From: Pseudomonadota bacterium
GTDB taxonomy: Bacteria; Campylobacterota; Campylobacteria; Campylobacterales; Sulfurospirillaceae
DNA: 64,000 nt
Assembly (NCBI GenBank): GCA_017860615.1
Contig: JAGDMU010000004.1
Span: forward strand, 1 to 64,000
Reading direction: 5' to 3'
A model generated the notes under the pieces. The model saw only the letters and a program-made list of their open reading frames with translations, ran no database searches and was not told where the DNA came from. A program made the translations under genes and the position numbers. Positions 62,639-64,000 of the stretch are shown here, piece after piece (the stretch's first letter is position 1; each line of letters starts with the position of its first letter).

Positions 62639-64000
62639 TTATTTTAATATGTCAAAGTCATAAGATACTCTTAGCCAAAGCTCCTCGTCTGTCGTTTTGC
62701 CATCAGAGCCACCGCTAGTGTATTTTAGTTTTCTATCCAAAGTTTCATAAATAGCAGATACCTTTAAGCCTTTGACCGCAGGGACTTTGTAGGTAACTTG
62801 TGTATCCCATCCCTCTACATCTATCCTTGTGCCAGGTGCTTGACCATGCAAACCGCCTGAGCGGACGTTGCTGCCGTTATGTTGCTCGCCATACCAGTAG
62901 TCAGCATCTAGCCTAAGCCCCTTCACGCCTACATTGCTAAGATCGTAGCCTGCGCTAAGCTTATGTAACTCCATACCCGCAAAGGACATAAACAAAAATG
63001 GACCATAAATCGGAGTGGCTGTAAATGCCCCACAATCGTTGCCTATGCCTTGAAGTGCGGTTTGATTTTTGCTAACAGTTGAGTATGCGTATCCAAAATC
63101 AAAGCCATAAGCGTTATAAAGTCCCACCATGCCTGTGTAGAAGTCGCCATTAAAGTCATAATTCTCTTTTAAAGTGTCGGTTGTTCTTGAACCTTTATAC
63201 ATAGCGTTTATGCCAACCACTGCATTTTCAAAAAGCGCAGGCGTTTTGTAGCCAGCTGCTGCAAAGTAAAAGTTTATATCACCCTTTGAATTAGCGTCAT
63301 ATTCGAGACCCGATATATTTGCGTAAGCAGCCGTGAGCGAGACGCTTGGAACTCCATTATATGTTACAAATGAGTTAAAGATGTTATCAAATTTATAAGC
63401 ATAAGGTCCAAAGCCACCGATGATAACTTTATCTTTAAATTCTGGTGCACCATCATCGCTGGATACGCCTGTTACAGCATTTGATCTACCGGCAAATTTC
63501 CAAAAGTCAGCCAAACCAATAACAGTATCCATACTATCAAGCTTTATCCGAGTGCTCACGCCCTCAAATGCCTCTTTGTAGCCTACATCTGTGTTTGTAG
63601 CAACAAGTGGTGGTACGAGTCCAGTGTATTTTGAGTTGTAGTACTGACGACCGATTTTAAGGTCAATGAAGTCACGTTTGTATTCTAGATAAGCTTCTGA
63701 TAATGCTGCACCTTCGCTATTCCAGTCGTATGCGAAATAATCTTTTGCATCACTTGATGGAGCAAAATTTGCTAAGCCCTGAGCTGTAAGACCTATCCTA
63801 AAATCATTGTAAAAACCAGTCAAAAATCTGAGTTCACCGCCAATGCCACTGATATGTTGGCGATTTCTATTTGTTGCGCTAGCTGGTGGAAAGTACTCAG
63901 TTGAGTCCATATCATAGTATGTAAATACAGTTCCACTCATCTTACTTGCTTGCAGGGCCTCTGCAAGGCTATCGCTAGCATTTACGCTACAGAATCCAGT
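62639..64000 (-). CDS. OprD-like outer-membrane porin (5' end beyond window)
   Basis: At least 453 codons; the frame continues past the right edge. The visible N-terminal part (VNASDSLAEALQASKMSGTV) looks like the mature start of epsilonproteobacterial OprD-type porins, and the C-terminus (LWLRVSYDFDILK) is a closing beta strand. It lies 22 bp upstream of the flavoprotein gene, so it may admit that enzyme's substrate into the periplasm. Confidence 0.82.
   Translation of the reverse strand, partial: TGFCSVNASDSLAEALQASKMSGTVFTYYDMDSTEYFPPASATNRNRQHISGIGGELRFLTGFYNDFRIGLTAQGLANFAPSSDAKDYFAYDWNSEGAALSEAYLEYKRDFIDLKIGRQYYNSKYTGLVPPLVATNTDVGYKEAFEGVSTRIKLDSMDTVIGLADFWKFAGRSNAVTGVSSDDGAPEFKDKVIIGGFGPYAYKFDNIFNSFVTYNGVPSVSLTAAYANISGLEYDANSKGDINFYFAAAGYKTPALFENAVVGINAMYKGSRTTDTLKENYDFNGDFYTGMVGLYNAYGFDFGYAYSTVSKNQTALQGIGNDCGAFTATPIYGPFLFMSFAGMELHKLSAGYDLSNVGVKGLRLDADYWYGEQHNGSNVRSGGLHGQAPGTRIDVEGWDTQVTYKVPAVKGLKVSAIYETLDRKLKYTSGGSDGKTTDEELWLRVSYDFDILK

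Noticed and set aside
60329-64000. Recent horizontal transfer of the porin-flavoprotein-cytochrome operon
   Set aside because: Codon use looks slightly different by eye, but I could not quantify it and no mobile element is present.
1-64000. CRISPR arrays, insertion sequences, prophage genes, rRNA
   Set aside because: None was seen on either strand.

Overview
The window reads as chromosome of a free-living Campylobacterota (Epsilonproteobacteria) species, most like Sulfurospirillum. The evidence is the S10-spc ribosomal operon with its epsilon-type protein lengths, the neighbourhood of dnaG, aroC, rnc and rnhA, the dense chemotaxis and c-di-GMP gene content, the low GC, and the NapC-type and OprD-like genes. 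No rRNA, CRISPR array, insertion sequence or integrase was seen.

Layout. 1-8403 (minus): ribosomal operon from rpsJ to the start of secY. Two genes are damaged: rplV has an internal deletion plus frameshift, and rplD lacks about 36 internal codons. 8588-14092: an AAA ATPase, a SpoIIE-type phosphatase, rnhB and feoAB behind a Fur box. 14122-18265 (minus): a tightly coupled operon of YfiN-like diguanylate cyclase, YfiR-like periplasmic protein and TonB-dependent receptor. 18278-24187: aroC, rnc, rnhA, a LapB-like TPR protein, dnaG and a PP-loop ATPase. 24248-26244 (plus): CheY, CheC-like phosphatase and diguanylate cyclase. 26285-37549 (minus): an 11-kb chemosensory operon (CheY, CheW, MCP, a small STAS-like protein, CheA, CheR, a kinase lacking its H-box histidine, CheD, CheB, a PAS kinase, a response regulator). 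38291-38366: tRNA-Ala(GGC).

38467-53614 looks like an accessory system. Two very large unknown proteins (1300 aa; 757 aa with a Hint domain) lie beside a five-gene biosynthetic operon (haem-oxygenase-fold enzyme, Asp/Glu-racemase-like protein, adenylate-forming ligase, ATP-grasp enzyme, GT9-like transferase). A divergent GNAT/FeeM/LuxI-like acyl-synthase gene follows, then a response regulator and a 7TM sensor kinase. The same 20-bp element (two 12-bp-spaced GCGTCACA half-sites) sits exactly 8 bp from a -10 box at three promoters: both sides of the divergent control region at 50202-50286, and a copy buried in the 3' end of the GT9 gene facing the large-protein genes. This looks like one regulon, possibly signal-controlled.

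53812-59954 (minus) is a probable ferrosome-like iron-storage locus. It holds an outer-membrane protein, a Fur-family regulator, an HMA-2-like protein, a ferritin-like membrane protein, several glycine-rich single-span proteins, a P1B ATPase with SCA in place of CPC, and a 39-aa membrane peptide. It sits behind a 43-bp palindrome centred on a Fur box. 60329-64000 (minus) encodes an OprD-like porin, a Tat-exported flavoprotein reductase and a NapC-like cytochrome, probably a periplasmic respiratory reductase of unknown substrate.
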